A stretch of DNA of 64,000 nt from Pseudomonas sp. Leaf48 (GTDB lineage Bacteria > Pseudomonadota > Gammaproteobacteria > Pseudomonadales > Pseudomonadaceae), in the NCBI RefSeq assembly GCF_001421885.1, contig NZ_LMLH01000001.1, forward strand, positions 249,151-313,150, written 5' to 3'. The notes below the pieces were generated by a model. The model was not told the origin of the DNA. It did not search any database and saw only the letters and a list, made by a program, of their open reading frames with translations. This document shows, one piece after another, positions 27,325 through 36,131 of this stretch (the stretch's first letter is position 1; each line of letters begins with the position of its first letter). Made by a program: the position numbers and the translations under genes.

Positions 27325-28074
27325 ATGACCGATGCCATCCAGATTGAACGCGAACGCGGCCTGCTGACCCTGCGCCTGAATCGCCCCGACAAGAAAAACG
27401 CCCTGACCCGCGCCATGTACAGCCACCTGGCCGAGGCCCTCAATCAGGCCGATAACGACCCTGACATCAGGGCCGTACTGATCACCGGTTCCACCGAGTG
27501 TTTTACCGCCGGCAACGACATCGCCGACTTCATCCAGCAACCACCGGGCAATCTCGACAGCCCCGTGTTTCATTTCATGCTCAACCTGCTTGAATGCCGC
27601 AAGCCGGTGGTCGCTGCCGTGGCCGGCGCGGCGGTGGGCATTGGCACGACGATGTTGCTGCATTGCGATCTGGTCTACGTCAGCCGTGATGCACGGTTGC
27701 GCATGCCATTCGTGAATCTGGGCCTCTGCCCGGAATTCGGCTCCAGCCTGATTCTCCCTCGCCTGCTCGGCCAGGCCAAGGCGGCGCAGTTGTTGCTGCT
27801 GGGTGAGGGTTTTAATGGTGAGCAGGCGGCCGCGTGGGGCATTGCGTCAGAAGCGTTGGGCAGTGGCGAGGAGGCGCTGGCCAAGGCGCGGGAGATGGCA
27901 TTGCGCTTCGAGGCGCTGCCACCCGAGGCGGTGCGCATCAGCAAGCAACTGATGAAAGCCCCAGATCGGGAGTTGCTGCGCAAGGTGATAGAAGAAGAGG
28001 GCGCATTGTTCACCCAGCGGCTGAAGTCCCCGGAAGCGTTGGCGGCCTTGACCGGTTTTATCAAACGGCATTGA
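27325..28074 (+). CDS. Enoyl-CoA hydratase/isomerase family protein
   Basis: The 249-residue crotonase-fold protein has the oxyanion-hole regions FTAGNDIADF (near 60) and AAVAGAAVGIGTTMLLHCDL (near 100) and PFVNLGLCPEFGSS. Members hydrate or isomerise acyl-CoA thioesters. It follows the reductase gene by 29 bp and probably shares its transcript. The CoA substrate cannot be read from the sequence. The ATG at 27325 fits the family start; an earlier in-frame start would overlap the reductase gene. Confidence 0.87.
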   Translation: MTDAIQIERERGLLTLRLNRPDKKNALTRAMYSHLAEALNQADNDPDIRAVLITGSTECFTAGNDIADFIQQPPGNLDSPVFHFMLNLLECRKPVVAAVAGAAVGIGTTMLLHCDLVYVSRDARLRMPFVNLGLCPEFGSSLILPRLLGQAKAAQLLLLGEGFNGEQAAAWGIASEALGSGEEALAKAREMALRFEALPPEAVRISKQLMKAPDRELLRKVIEEEGALFTQRLKSPEALAALTGFIKRH

Positions 28075-28085
28075 GGACTTGATGC

Positions 28086-28112
28086 GATCATTCCCACGCA
28101 GTGGGAACGATC
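28086..28112. repeat. GATCATTCCCAC hairpin element
   Basis: An inverted repeat (GATCATTCCCAC and GTGGGAACGATC) after the enoyl-CoA hydratase gene, related to the element at 6708-6735. Confidence 0.6.
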
Positions 28113-28115
28113 AGC

Positions 28116-28154
28116 AAAAAGCCCCGCAATTCACATGGCGGGGCTTTGTTTTTT
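28116..28154. terminator. Bidirectional terminator between hydratase and pykA genes
   Basis: AAAGCCCCGC (28118-28127) pairs with GCGGGGCTTT (28138-28147) and is flanked by A and T runs, so it can end transcription of both convergent genes. Confidence 0.88.
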
Positions 28155-28168
28155 CAGCAACCGGTCAC

Positions 28169-29620
28169 TCAGACCTGAGGATCGCCAACGTGCAGGATTT
28201 TCATCCCGTTGGTGCCGCCGGTGGTGTGGTAGCTGTCGCCCTTGGTCAGGATGACCCAGTCGCCTTTTTCCACGACGCCGCGCTTGACCAGCTCGTCGAT
28301 CGCCTTCTGGCTGACTTCATTAGGCGCCAGCGAAGCCGGATCGAACGGAATGGTGTACACGCCACGGAACATCGCCGCGCGAGCCTGGGCTTCGCGGTGT
28401 GGGGTGAAGGCGTAGATTGGCACCGAAGAGCGGATGCGCGACATGATCAACGGCGTGTAGCCACTTTCGGTCAAGGCAATGATCGCCTTCACGCCCGGGA
28501 AGTGGTTGGCGGTGTACATGGCCGCCAGGGCGATGCTCTGGTCGCAGCTTTCGAAGACCTTGCCGATGCGGTGGCTGGAGGTCTTGCTGGTCGGGTGCTT
28601 TTCAGCGCCTACGCAGATACGCGCCATGGCCTGGACGGCTTCCAGGGGATACAGACCGGCAGCACTTTCGGCCGACAGCATCACGGCGTCGGTGTAATCG
28701 AGCACGGCGTTGGCCACGTCGGACACTTCGGCGCGGGTCGGCATCGGGTTCTGGATCATCGACTCCATCATCTGGGTCGCGACGATCACTGCCTTGTTGT
28801 GGCGGCGGGCGTGCAGAATGATTTTCTTCTGGATGCCCACCAGCTCGGCGTCGCCGATTTCCACACCCAGGTCGCCACGGGCAACCATCACCGCGTCGGA
28901 GGCTTTGATCAGGCCGTCGAGGGTTTCGTCGTCGGCCACGGCTTCAGCGCGTTCGATCTTCGCCACCAGCCAGGCAGTACCGCCAGCTTCGTCGCGCAGT
29001 TGACGGGCGTATTCCATGTCGGCGGCGTCACGTGGGAAGGACACCGCGAGGTAGTCGACTTCCATTTGCGCAGCGAGCTTGATGTCGGCCTTGTCTTTCT
29101 CGGTCAGGGCCGGTGCGGTCAGGCCGCCACCGCGACGGTTGATGCCTTTGTGGTCCGACAGCGGGCCGCCGATGGTCACGGTGCAGTGCAGTTCGGTGGC
29201 GGTAGCGGTATCGACGCGCATCACCACGCGACCGTCGTCGAGCAGCAGTTCGTCGCCCACGCCGCAGTCCTTGACCAGATCCGGGTAGTCGATGCCGACC
29301 ACTTGCTGGTTGCCTTCGGTCAGCGGATGGCTGGTGGAGAAGGTGAATTGATCACCGATCTTCAGCTCGATCTTCTTGTTGGCGAATTTGGCGATACGGA
29401 TTTTCGGGCCTTGCAGGTCACCTAGCAGGGCGACGAAGCGACCGTGCTTGGCAGCGAGGTCACGGACCAGCTTCGCGCGAGCCTTATGCTCGTCGGGGGT
29501 GCCGTGGGAGAAGTTCAGGCGGGCGACGTCCAGGCCAGCCAGAATCAGCTGTTCGAGAACTTCCGGCGAGTTACTGGCCGGGCCAAGGGTGGCGACGATT
29601 TTGGTACGACGGACGGACAT
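28169..29620 (-). CDS. pykA: Pyruvate kinase
   Basis: The 483-residue enzyme makes pyruvate and ATP from phosphoenolpyruvate and ADP. Signature segments are RRTKIVATLGPAS at the start, ARLNFSHG near residue 36, LLGDLQGPKIR near 65, and MVARGDLGVEIG followed by ATQMMESMI near 245-290 (active site). Length matches PykA-type (type II) enzymes. It is convergent with the hydratase gene, as in PAO1. The 18-bp triple repeat lies in its upstream region. Confidence 0.95.
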   Translation of the reverse strand: MSVRRTKIVATLGPASNSPEVLEQLILAGLDVARLNFSHGTPDEHKARAKLVRDLAAKHGRFVALLGDLQGPKIRIAKFANKKIELKIGDQFTFSTSHPLTEGNQQVVGIDYPDLVKDCGVGDELLLDDGRVVMRVDTATATELHCTVTIGGPLSDHKGINRRGGGLTAPALTEKDKADIKLAAQMEVDYLAVSFPRDAADMEYARQLRDEAGGTAWLVAKIERAEAVADDETLDGLIKASDAVMVARGDLGVEIGDAELVGIQKKIILHARRHNKAVIVATQMMESMIQNPMPTRAEVSDVANAVLDYTDAVMLSAESAAGLYPLEAVQAMARICVGAEKHPTSKTSSHRIGKVFESCDQSIALAAMYTANHFPGVKAIIALTESGYTPLIMSRIRSSVPIYAFTPHREAQARAAMFRGVYTIPFDPASLAPNEVSQKAIDELVKRGVVEKGDWVILTKGDSYHTTGGTNGMKILHVGDPQV

Positions 29621-29706
29621 GCAAAGACTCCTGAGTTCAAGCGCTGAGTGAGGCTACTATGCTCTCGAGGTGTAGTCATTGTTCGTTTGCACTACTTTTT
29701 TTGAGG

Positions 29707-29757
29707 CACCTGGTTTTTTGGAAGAACCTGGTTTTTGAGTAGAACCTGCTGATTGCC
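29707..29757. repeat. 18-bp direct repeat, three copies
   Basis: ACCTGGTTTTT begins at 29708 and 29726, and a partial third copy (ACCTG) at 29744, giving an exact 18-bp period. It lies in the 225-bp gap between divergent pykA and the lipoprotein gene and could be a multi-site operator. Confidence 0.65.
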
Positions 29758-29845
29758 TTCTTTATTGACCCCGGCAACTTTGCTCGTCTCAGCCTGAAGA
29801 TTTCCGTGCGCAGGTCGATACAGCGTTCAAGACAGGAGATCCCCC

Positions 29846-30220
29846 ATGCGATTCATGCTCATTGCTGCCCTTGCCCTCAGTGTGACGGGCTGCACCCGTT
29901 GGTCGATGAACCATCATCTCAATAATGCCTACAGCGCCTATGACCGGGGCAATTGCGAGCAGGTGACGCGGGAGCTGTCCAAGGTCGAGCGGGCCAGCCG
30001 GGCGCGGCCTTATGTGTGGCCGGAGGTATCGATGTTGCGCGGCCTGTGCCTGGAGCGAACGATGATGTTCATCGATGCGGCACAGACCTATCAATTCATC
30101 ATCGCTACTTATCCACAAAGCGAATACGCCTACCGCGCCCGTGCCCGCCTGGAAACCTTGCAGAGCCTGGGCCACTACCCGCTGCGCAGTGCCGCCGCGG
30201 TACGTCCGACGCAGTTCTGA
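29846..30220 (+). CDS. Small lipoprotein with TPR-like repeat
   Basis: The 124-residue protein starts after AGGAG. Residues 1-16 are a lipoprotein signal with lipobox VTGC (C16), so it is membrane-anchored, most likely in the outer membrane. The mature part has helical pairs resembling tetratricopeptide units (NAYSAYDRGNCEQVTREL; AAQTYQFIIATYPQSEYAYRA). Such proteins usually scaffold envelope complexes; the partner is unknown. Confidence 0.8.
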   Translation: MRFMLIAALALSVTGCTRWSMNHHLNNAYSAYDRGNCEQVTRELSKVERASRARPYVWPEVSMLRGLCLERTMMFIDAAQTYQFIIATYPQSEYAYRARARLETLQSLGHYPLRSAAAVRPTQF

Positions 30221-30450
30221 TGGTGGTGAGCAGCCAATGGCTGGCTCCCCGGCGCTGGTGAGCTATAGTCGAAGAAACCGGTTTGAGAGCCCGGGCTCCA
30301 GACCGGGCATCACCTGTGACCGGCACAAGTAATCCACAGCATCGTAATGACTGATGCATCGGGAACGGGGAGAGCGGGCATCGATAAATCCAGACCCGTT
30401 CCGAAGCAGTAGTGCGGCTCTGCTTAAGAGCCTTGCATGGCGAATCTCAC

Positions 30451-30810
30451 ATGTTCACCCATCGCCGGATTGAGCGGCATCAGCTGCCGTATTATCTCAA
30501 AGTGTTCAACAGCGTCACTGGCAAACCCATAGGTTTCCTGGGCAACGTTTCCAAAGACGGGCTGATGCTGATCAGCCAATTGCCGATGATGATCGGCGCC
30601 GATTTCGATTTGCGCCTCAAGCTTCCTGCCAGCAAGGACTGCACGCCAGTCATCGATCTGCGGGCGCGCTGCCTGTGGTGTCATGAAGACGCAACCCCTC
30701 AGCACTACGACGCCGGATTCAGCGTTCAACAGGCGCCGCCGGAGTATGGGCAACTGGTCGAGGCGCTGAGGCAATACTTCAGCTTTCAACCGTTACCGGC
30801 GTCTGTCTGA
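30451..30810 (+). CDS. PilZ-domain c-di-GMP receptor
   Basis: The 119-residue protein is a single PilZ domain. The arginine motif is in HRRIERHQLP (residues 4-13), and the second motif is NVSKDGLML (near 32-40), where D/NxSxxG is usual. Binding of c-di-GMP is therefore likely. I recall a PilZ protein at the equivalent place in PAO1. The nearby diguanylate cyclase makes a local c-di-GMP link possible. The ATG at 30451 was chosen because residues before it do not fit the domain. Confidence 0.8.
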   Translation: MFTHRRIERHQLPYYLKVFNSVTGKPIGFLGNVSKDGLMLISQLPMMIGADFDLRLKLPASKDCTPVIDLRARCLWCHEDATPQHYDAGFSVQQAPPEYGQLVEALRQYFSFQPLPASV

Positions 30811-31019
30811 AGGCACTGTGAGCGCAGCGCCTGCGTATTGGCACGCCATGACAGGACCTGGTCGGGATATCCCTGTTCGATGCTGGCAGCCTCGCCGGGG
30901 AACACGACATAACTATGTATTGCATGAGAGTGCGTACAAGGTGCTCCAATGACAAGATTGCTGGCCGGGGCGGGATGTGAACGCCTAGACTTTGCCGATC
31001 TTCAGTTCAGGAAGCGCCC

Positions 31020-32450
31020 GTGACCTCCATCTTCTGGTACGACTACGAAACCACTGGCATCAATCCCCGTTGCGACCGACCTTTGCAAATGGCCGGGTTG
31101 CGCACGGATTTTGATTTAAATGAGGTAGACGAACCGGTCAATCTTTACTGTCGACCCAGTGACGACATCCTGCCGCATCCAGCGGCCTGCGCGATTACCG
31201 GGATTACCCCGGCAATACTGGCCGAACACGGTTTGAGCGAAGCGGATTTCATGACCCGGGTACATGCCCAACTGGCTGCACCGGGCACCTGTGGCGCAGG
31301 GTACAACACCTTGCGTTTCGACGACGAGATGACTCGCTATAGCTTGTACCGAAACTTTTTTGATCCCTATGCGCGCGAATGGCAGGGCGGCAATAGCCGC
31401 TGGGACCTGATCGATGTAGTGCGCGCAGCCTATGGCTTGCGCCCTGATGGCATCCATTGGCCGACGGATGAAGAAGGGCGGGTAACGCTCAAGCTCGAAC
31501 GTTTGACTGCTGCCAACGGTATTGACCATGGCAATGCCCACGAAGCGCTGTCTGACGTTCGCGCCACAATCGCCCTGGCTCGGCTGATCCGGGAAAAACA
31601 GCCAAAACTATACGACTGGTTGTTCCAGCTGCGCAGCAAGCACAAGGTGATGGAGCAGATTCGCCTGCTGCAGCCGTTGGTGCATATTTCCGGGCGCTTC
31701 TCTGCGGCACGTCATTACGTCGGCGTGGTGCTGCCGCTGGCTTGGCACCCGCGCAACAAGAATGCCTTGATAGTCTGTGACTTGCACCTGGACCCCCAGG
31801 GCCTGTTCGATCTTGATGCCGAAACCTTGCGCCAGCGCCTTTACACCCGCCGTGAAGATCTGGCGGAAGACGAATTGCCGGTACCGCTGAAACTTATCCA
31901 CATCAACAAATGCCCGGTGGTGGCGCCATTGGCGGTGCTTCGCCCTGAGGATCAGCATCGTCTCGGGCTGGATATGGCTTTGTATCAACAGCGTGTGCTG
32001 CGGCTAAACGACGCGCAGAAAGTTTGGCAGGATAAAGTTTCGGCGATTTATGCGCGGGAGGATTTTTCTCAAAACCAGGACCCCGAGCAACAGTTATATG
32101 ACGGTTTTATTGGCGATCGGGATCGGCGTTTATGTGAACAAGTCAGAACCGTGGATCCGGCACAATTAGGTCAGGATCAGTGGCCGTTCGATGATGAACG
32201 TTTGCCTGAATTATTGTTTCGATATCGCGCACGTAACTTTCCAGACTTGTTGAGTAGCGAAGAACTGGAGCGCTGGAGAATATTCTGTCAGAAGCGTCTG
32301 TCGGATCCTGAATGGGGAGCGCCAAATACCCTGGAAAGTTTTCTCGCGGCCCAAAGCCAGTTGAACCTTACTGCTACTGCGCCTCAGCGAGAGGTACTGA
32401 GCGAGTGGCAGGGGTATGTCCAGCAATTGCGCCAACGTTTGAATCTTTGA
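31020..32450 (+). CDS. sbcB: Exodeoxyribonuclease I
   Basis: The 476-residue enzyme degrades single-stranded DNA 3' to 5' and acts in recombination and mismatch repair. The DEDD exonuclease motif I is visible as WYDYETTG (D8, E10), with the downstream motif in AHEALSDVRATIALARL, and C-terminal helical ExoI domains follow. It starts at GTG 31020 with AGGAAG upstream. A terminator separates it from convergent mvaT. Confidence 0.93.
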   Translation: MTSIFWYDYETTGINPRCDRPLQMAGLRTDFDLNEVDEPVNLYCRPSDDILPHPAACAITGITPAILAEHGLSEADFMTRVHAQLAAPGTCGAGYNTLRFDDEMTRYSLYRNFFDPYAREWQGGNSRWDLIDVVRAAYGLRPDGIHWPTDEEGRVTLKLERLTAANGIDHGNAHEALSDVRATIALARLIREKQPKLYDWLFQLRSKHKVMEQIRLLQPLVHISGRFSAARHYVGVVLPLAWHPRNKNALIVCDLHLDPQGLFDLDAETLRQRLYTRREDLAEDELPVPLKLIHINKCPVVAPLAVLRPEDQHRLGLDMALYQQRVLRLNDAQKVWQDKVSAIYAREDFSQNQDPEQQLYDGFIGDRDRRLCEQVRTVDPAQLGQDQWPFDDERLPELLFRYRARNFPDLLSSEELERWRIFCQKRLSDPEWGAPNTLESFLAAQSQLNLTATAPQREVLSEWQGYVQQLRQRLNL

Positions 32451-32482
32451 GATCGAATAGCCGCAGGTTGGATTTCGCGCAT

Positions 32483-32515
32483 AAAAAAACGCCAGCATTT
32501 GCTGGCGTTCTTTTA
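32483..32515. terminator. Bidirectional terminator between sbcB and mvaT
   Basis: AACGCCAGC and GCTGGCGTT form a 9-bp stem with a four-base loop, with A and T runs on both sides, between the convergent genes. Confidence 0.88.
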
Positions 32516-32549
32516 TCGTCACGGATCCGTCTGCGACAAGCTTTGCGGC

Positions 32550-32927
32550 TTAGCCCAGCAGGGTAGCCCAGCCTTCAACCACATCACCGCCCCACTTGGC
32601 TTTCCACTCTTTCAGAGTTTTGTGGTTGCCACCTTTGGTCTCGATGACTTCGCCATTGTGCGGGTTTTTGTATTGTTTAACTTTGCGAGCACGCTTGGTG
32701 CCAGTAGTTTTTACTGCGCCGCCGCGTGGTGCTTTGGTTTTGGACTCTGGATCCAGCAGCGCGATGATGTCGCGCAGGGACTTGGAGTATTCACCCATCA
32801 GGGTGCGCAGTTTGCCTTCGAATTCCAGCTCGGTTTGCAGTTTGTCGTCTTGGGACAGGTTCTTCAAACGGGCTTGCAGCTCTTTGATAGCTTCTTCGGT
32901 GGCGCGATATTCGTTGATCAAGGACAT
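32550..32927 (-). CDS. mvaT: H-NS-like xenogeneic silencer MvaT
   Basis: The 125-residue protein is nearly collinear with PAO1 MvaT: an N-terminal coiled oligomerisation region (MSLINEYRATEEAIKELQ, residues 1-60), a linker rich in K, R and T, and a C-terminal DNA-binding part with KRARKVKQYKNPHNGEVIET and TLKEWKAKWG. MvaT binds A+T-rich DNA in the nucleoid and silences foreign and surface genes. The ATG at 32927 has AAGG upstream. A sigma-70-like promoter precedes it. Confidence 0.95.
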   Translation of the reverse strand: MSLINEYRATEEAIKELQARLKNLSQDDKLQTELEFEGKLRTLMGEYSKSLRDIIALLDPESKTKAPRGGAVKTTGTKRARKVKQYKNPHNGEVIETKGGNHKTLKEWKAKWGGDVVEGWATLLG

Positions 32928-33264
32928 GGTGACTACCTTATGTAGGACGCTGGATGGCAGGTGACAGTGCGGCAATAATAGTCAGGGTGTTTCATCAAGT
33001 AAACAATTAACCCCGGTTTTATTTATTTTAGTTGCAGTGCAAGCGAGCGCATTGCCTGAGCATTTTAAAAGTGTGCCCCGATCCTTTACGAATGTTTACA
33101 AACAACAACCGCAATGGACAATCAAGAGCATCCGCGCGGGCAGGCGCGAAGCCGATCACCCGAGCTTGCGTGCGTTCTGCCCAGCCTGGGCATCATCAAT
33201 ACTGCAGTTTTGCTGCGTAATCGCTAGAATGGCGGCCTTTGCGAAGTTCTGGAGTTTCCCCCTC
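32928..33264. other. mvaT / purU divergent region
   Basis: This 337-bp gap contains the mvaT promoter and an A+T-rich stretch (about 32985-33110) that could bind MvaT itself. No gene is visible in it. Confidence 0.5.
32975..33003 (-). promoter_or_regulatory. Predicted sigma-70 promoter of mvaT
   Basis: The minus strand has TTTACT (-35, 32998-33003), a 17-bp spacer and TATTAT (-10, 32975-32980). The start would lie near 32967, about 40 bases before the mvaT ATG. Confidence 0.55.
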
Positions 33265-34113
<849 letters not shown>

Positions 34114-34137
34114 CAGCCCAACGACAGGGTTGAAATT

Positions 34138-34174
34138 CGAAGGGCCTGGGCGTTCAATCGCTTCAGGCCCTTCG
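34138..34174 (+). terminator. Possible terminator after purU
   Basis: CGAAGGGCCTG and CAGGCCCTTCG form a perfect 11-bp stem with a 15-base loop just past purU. The T run after it is weak, and the small gene at 34200 follows closely, so read-through is likely. Confidence 0.45.
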
Positions 34175-34199
34175 CCGTTTCTGCACTGAGGACATGAAC

Positions 34200-34376
34200 A
34201 TGGCTGATCCGTTGGACAAAGCCACTTCCAAAGCACCAGCCACATTGGGCGAAGGCTGTTTGAGTCGCTACGACCCTGATGATCTGAGTGCTGAAGACGG
34301 AACCGATTTTCCTGGGGCTGCCCAGTTGTGGGAGCAACTGCAACAAGAGTCTGAGGACAAACTTACGCCTCCTTGA
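34200..34376 (+). CDS. Small acidic protein of unknown function
   Basis: A 58-residue protein rich in D and E (13 acidic, 4 basic). The ATG at 34200 is eight bases from GAGG; the ATG at 34194 is too close to it. The end overlaps the convergent flippase gene by 14 bp. No domain is recognised. Confidence 0.55.
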   Translation: MADPLDKATSKAPATLGEGCLSRYDPDDLSAEDGTDFPGAAQLWEQLQQESEDKLTPP

Positions 34377-35358
34377 ACCTCATGAACTTCTTCAGCAATG
34401 GCCGCCCGACCATCAGCAAAAATACCGGGCCACCCACCAGCAAGTAAAAGTAATACGTCACCGCGCGCCAAATCAGAATCGCCGCAGCCGCTGTCGATTT
34501 CCCCACCATGGGCGCCAGCAACGCCGCCGAGGTCAATTCCGCCGCCCCGGCACCACCGGGCAACAGGCTGAATTGCCCCGCGCTCAGCGAAAGCATCTGG
34601 ATCAGAAAACTCCAGGCCCACTGCAAATCCGCTCCCAGGCCCCGTAGCGCCAGGTACAGCACGCTGTAGCGCAACCCCCAGTGCAGGCAGGTCAGGGCGA
34701 ACACCATGATCAACGTCTGAAAAGGTAACCTGAGGGTGTCGGTAAAAGCCGCCAGAAAATGCAGGAGCTTTCGTGCCCAGCGCATTCGGGTGCTGCTTTT
34801 AACCTTCAGGCGCGCCAGCAAACGACCGCTATGACGAATCAGCAGCCGATGATAGCGGGCCAGCATCACGCAACTGAACAACCCGCCGAACATAGAAATG
34901 GCGCTCACCATCAGCAACCACTCCATGCGTTCGCTGAGGTGCTGGAACAGTGCGTAAATCAGGATGCCGCTCAGTGCGCAGAGGAAAAACAACAGGTCAC
35001 TGAGCTGGTCCATGGCAAACACTGCGCTGCTCCTGGCCGGGCGCACGCCGTGACGGGCGAGCAAGCCCATGATGGTCAGCGGTCCGCCGCTGCCGCCAGG
35101 AGTGGCGCAGTAGGCGAATTCGGCAGCCATCACCACGCCAAGGCTTTTCAATGGACCCAGCTTGTCGCGCTGGTCGGCGAGCAACAGGCGCAAACGCAGA
35201 GTATTGATAATCCAGCACAGCAGGATCATGGCGAACATGATCAGCAGCCAGTTCAGCGGGAAGCCCTGCAGTCTCGACCACGTCTCGTTACCGCCCAGCA
35301 ACAACGGAATCAGCACCGCAGCGAGCAGGCCGACAACCAGCACAATCACCCGACTCAT
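34363..35358 (-). CDS. Lysylphosphatidylglycerol synthetase TM-region/UPF0104-type flippase
   Basis: The 331-residue integral membrane protein has about eight hydrophobic segments with the family pattern (MAAEFAYCATPGGSGG near residue 75; QFSLLPGGAGAAELTSAAL near 268). The family is thought to flip lipids or glycolipid intermediates. The start overlaps the deacetylase stop (ATGA), so it is the third gene of a coupled operon with a glycosyltransferase and a deacetylase, suggesting export of a modified glycan or glycolipid. Confidence 0.8.
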   Translation of the reverse strand: MSRVIVLVVGLLAAVLIPLLLGGNETWSRLQGFPLNWLLIMFAMILLCWIINTLRLRLLLADQRDKLGPLKSLGVVMAAEFAYCATPGGSGGPLTIMGLLARHGVRPARSSAVFAMDQLSDLLFFLCALSGILIYALFQHLSERMEWLLMVSAISMFGGLFSCVMLARYHRLLIRHSGRLLARLKVKSSTRMRWARKLLHFLAAFTDTLRLPFQTLIMVFALTCLHWGLRYSVLYLALRGLGADLQWAWSFLIQMLSLSAGQFSLLPGGAGAAELTSAALLAPMVGKSTAAAAILIWRAVTYYFYLLVGGPVFLLMVGRPLLKKFMRFKEA

Positions 35359-36131
35359 GCGGCGCGGCCAAAACAGTGGCTGTGCTGCGCCAACCACTGC
35401 GCCTTGGTCAATGGCACACGTCCGTCCTCGAGCAGGCGCTGGAGAGTTTGCAGCCAGTATGTGCGGGAGAACTCATGTCGCATGTCCACCGGGTGCAGAC
35501 CAAGGCGAATTACGGGGGCATCCTGCCAGCGCTGCTCACGGCGATCGCTGACAATCTTCGATATTCCCCGCCGCCAGGCACTGCGGGCACTCCACACCAG
35601 CCCCGGGGCATCAATCGCCGTGAATTCTGGCAGGCGATATAAATGCTGCGCATCGCTGGTGTAACTCAACGGGAGCTGGCGCAGCGCGTCCCGGGTGCCT
35701 TCGCTCATCAGCCAGGCAGGCGCGACGAAACCCTGTAGCGGCCAGTCGTAGCGTTGGAACAGTTCGACACCGGCGTGGAGTCGGCTGAGGGCTGCTTCCC
35801 GGGACAAGCTGTAAAACTCGCCTTCGTGGGTGTAGATCCGGCGCATGAACCAGTCGCGGGGATTGCTTGCCCTTGGACCGTCATCACAATGGAAATAGCC
35901 ATGCAGGGCCAACTCGTCGCCCCGCGCGATCCGTGTGCCGAGCAGGCGGCGCATTTGCGGATGGGTGTCCAGATCGCTGTGACGGTGGAAGTCCGGTACC
36001 ACCAGCCAGGTCATCGGTATGTCGCCCAAGGCATCGACGGCTTCGACGAACGGCTGGTAATCACTCCAGGTCGGCGGCGCGACGTCATGCAGCACAAGTA
36101 ACAGGCCGCGATTGTTCATGGGCTCAACCAT
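35355..36131 (-). CDS. DUF2334-type polysaccharide deacetylase
   Basis: The 258-residue protein has the NodB-like pattern: LLLVLHDVAPPTW near residue 12 (first aspartate), GDELALHGYFH near 72 (metal histidines), and VIRLGLHPVDMRH near 207. No signal peptide is seen, so it would act in the cytoplasm on a nascent sugar. It overlaps both neighbours: its ATG at 36131 lies inside the glycosyltransferase end, and its stop overlaps the flippase start. A start four codons later (36119) is also possible. Confidence 0.82.
   Translation of the reverse strand: MVEPMNNRGLLLVLHDVAPPTWSDYQPFVEAVDALGDIPMTWLVVPDFHRHSDLDTHPQMRRLLGTRIARGDELALHGYFHCDDGPRASNPRDWFMRRIYTHEGEFYSLSREAALSRLHAGVELFQRYDWPLQGFVAPAWLMSEGTRDALRQLPLSYTSDAQHLYRLPEFTAIDAPGLVWSARSAWRRGISKIVSDRREQRWQDAPVIRLGLHPVDMRHEFSRTYWLQTLQRLLEDGRVPLTKAQWLAQHSHCFGRAA

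Noticed and set aside
28079..29425. 448-codon frame antisense to pykA
   Set aside because: Shadow of pyruvate kinase; it also crosses a strong terminator.
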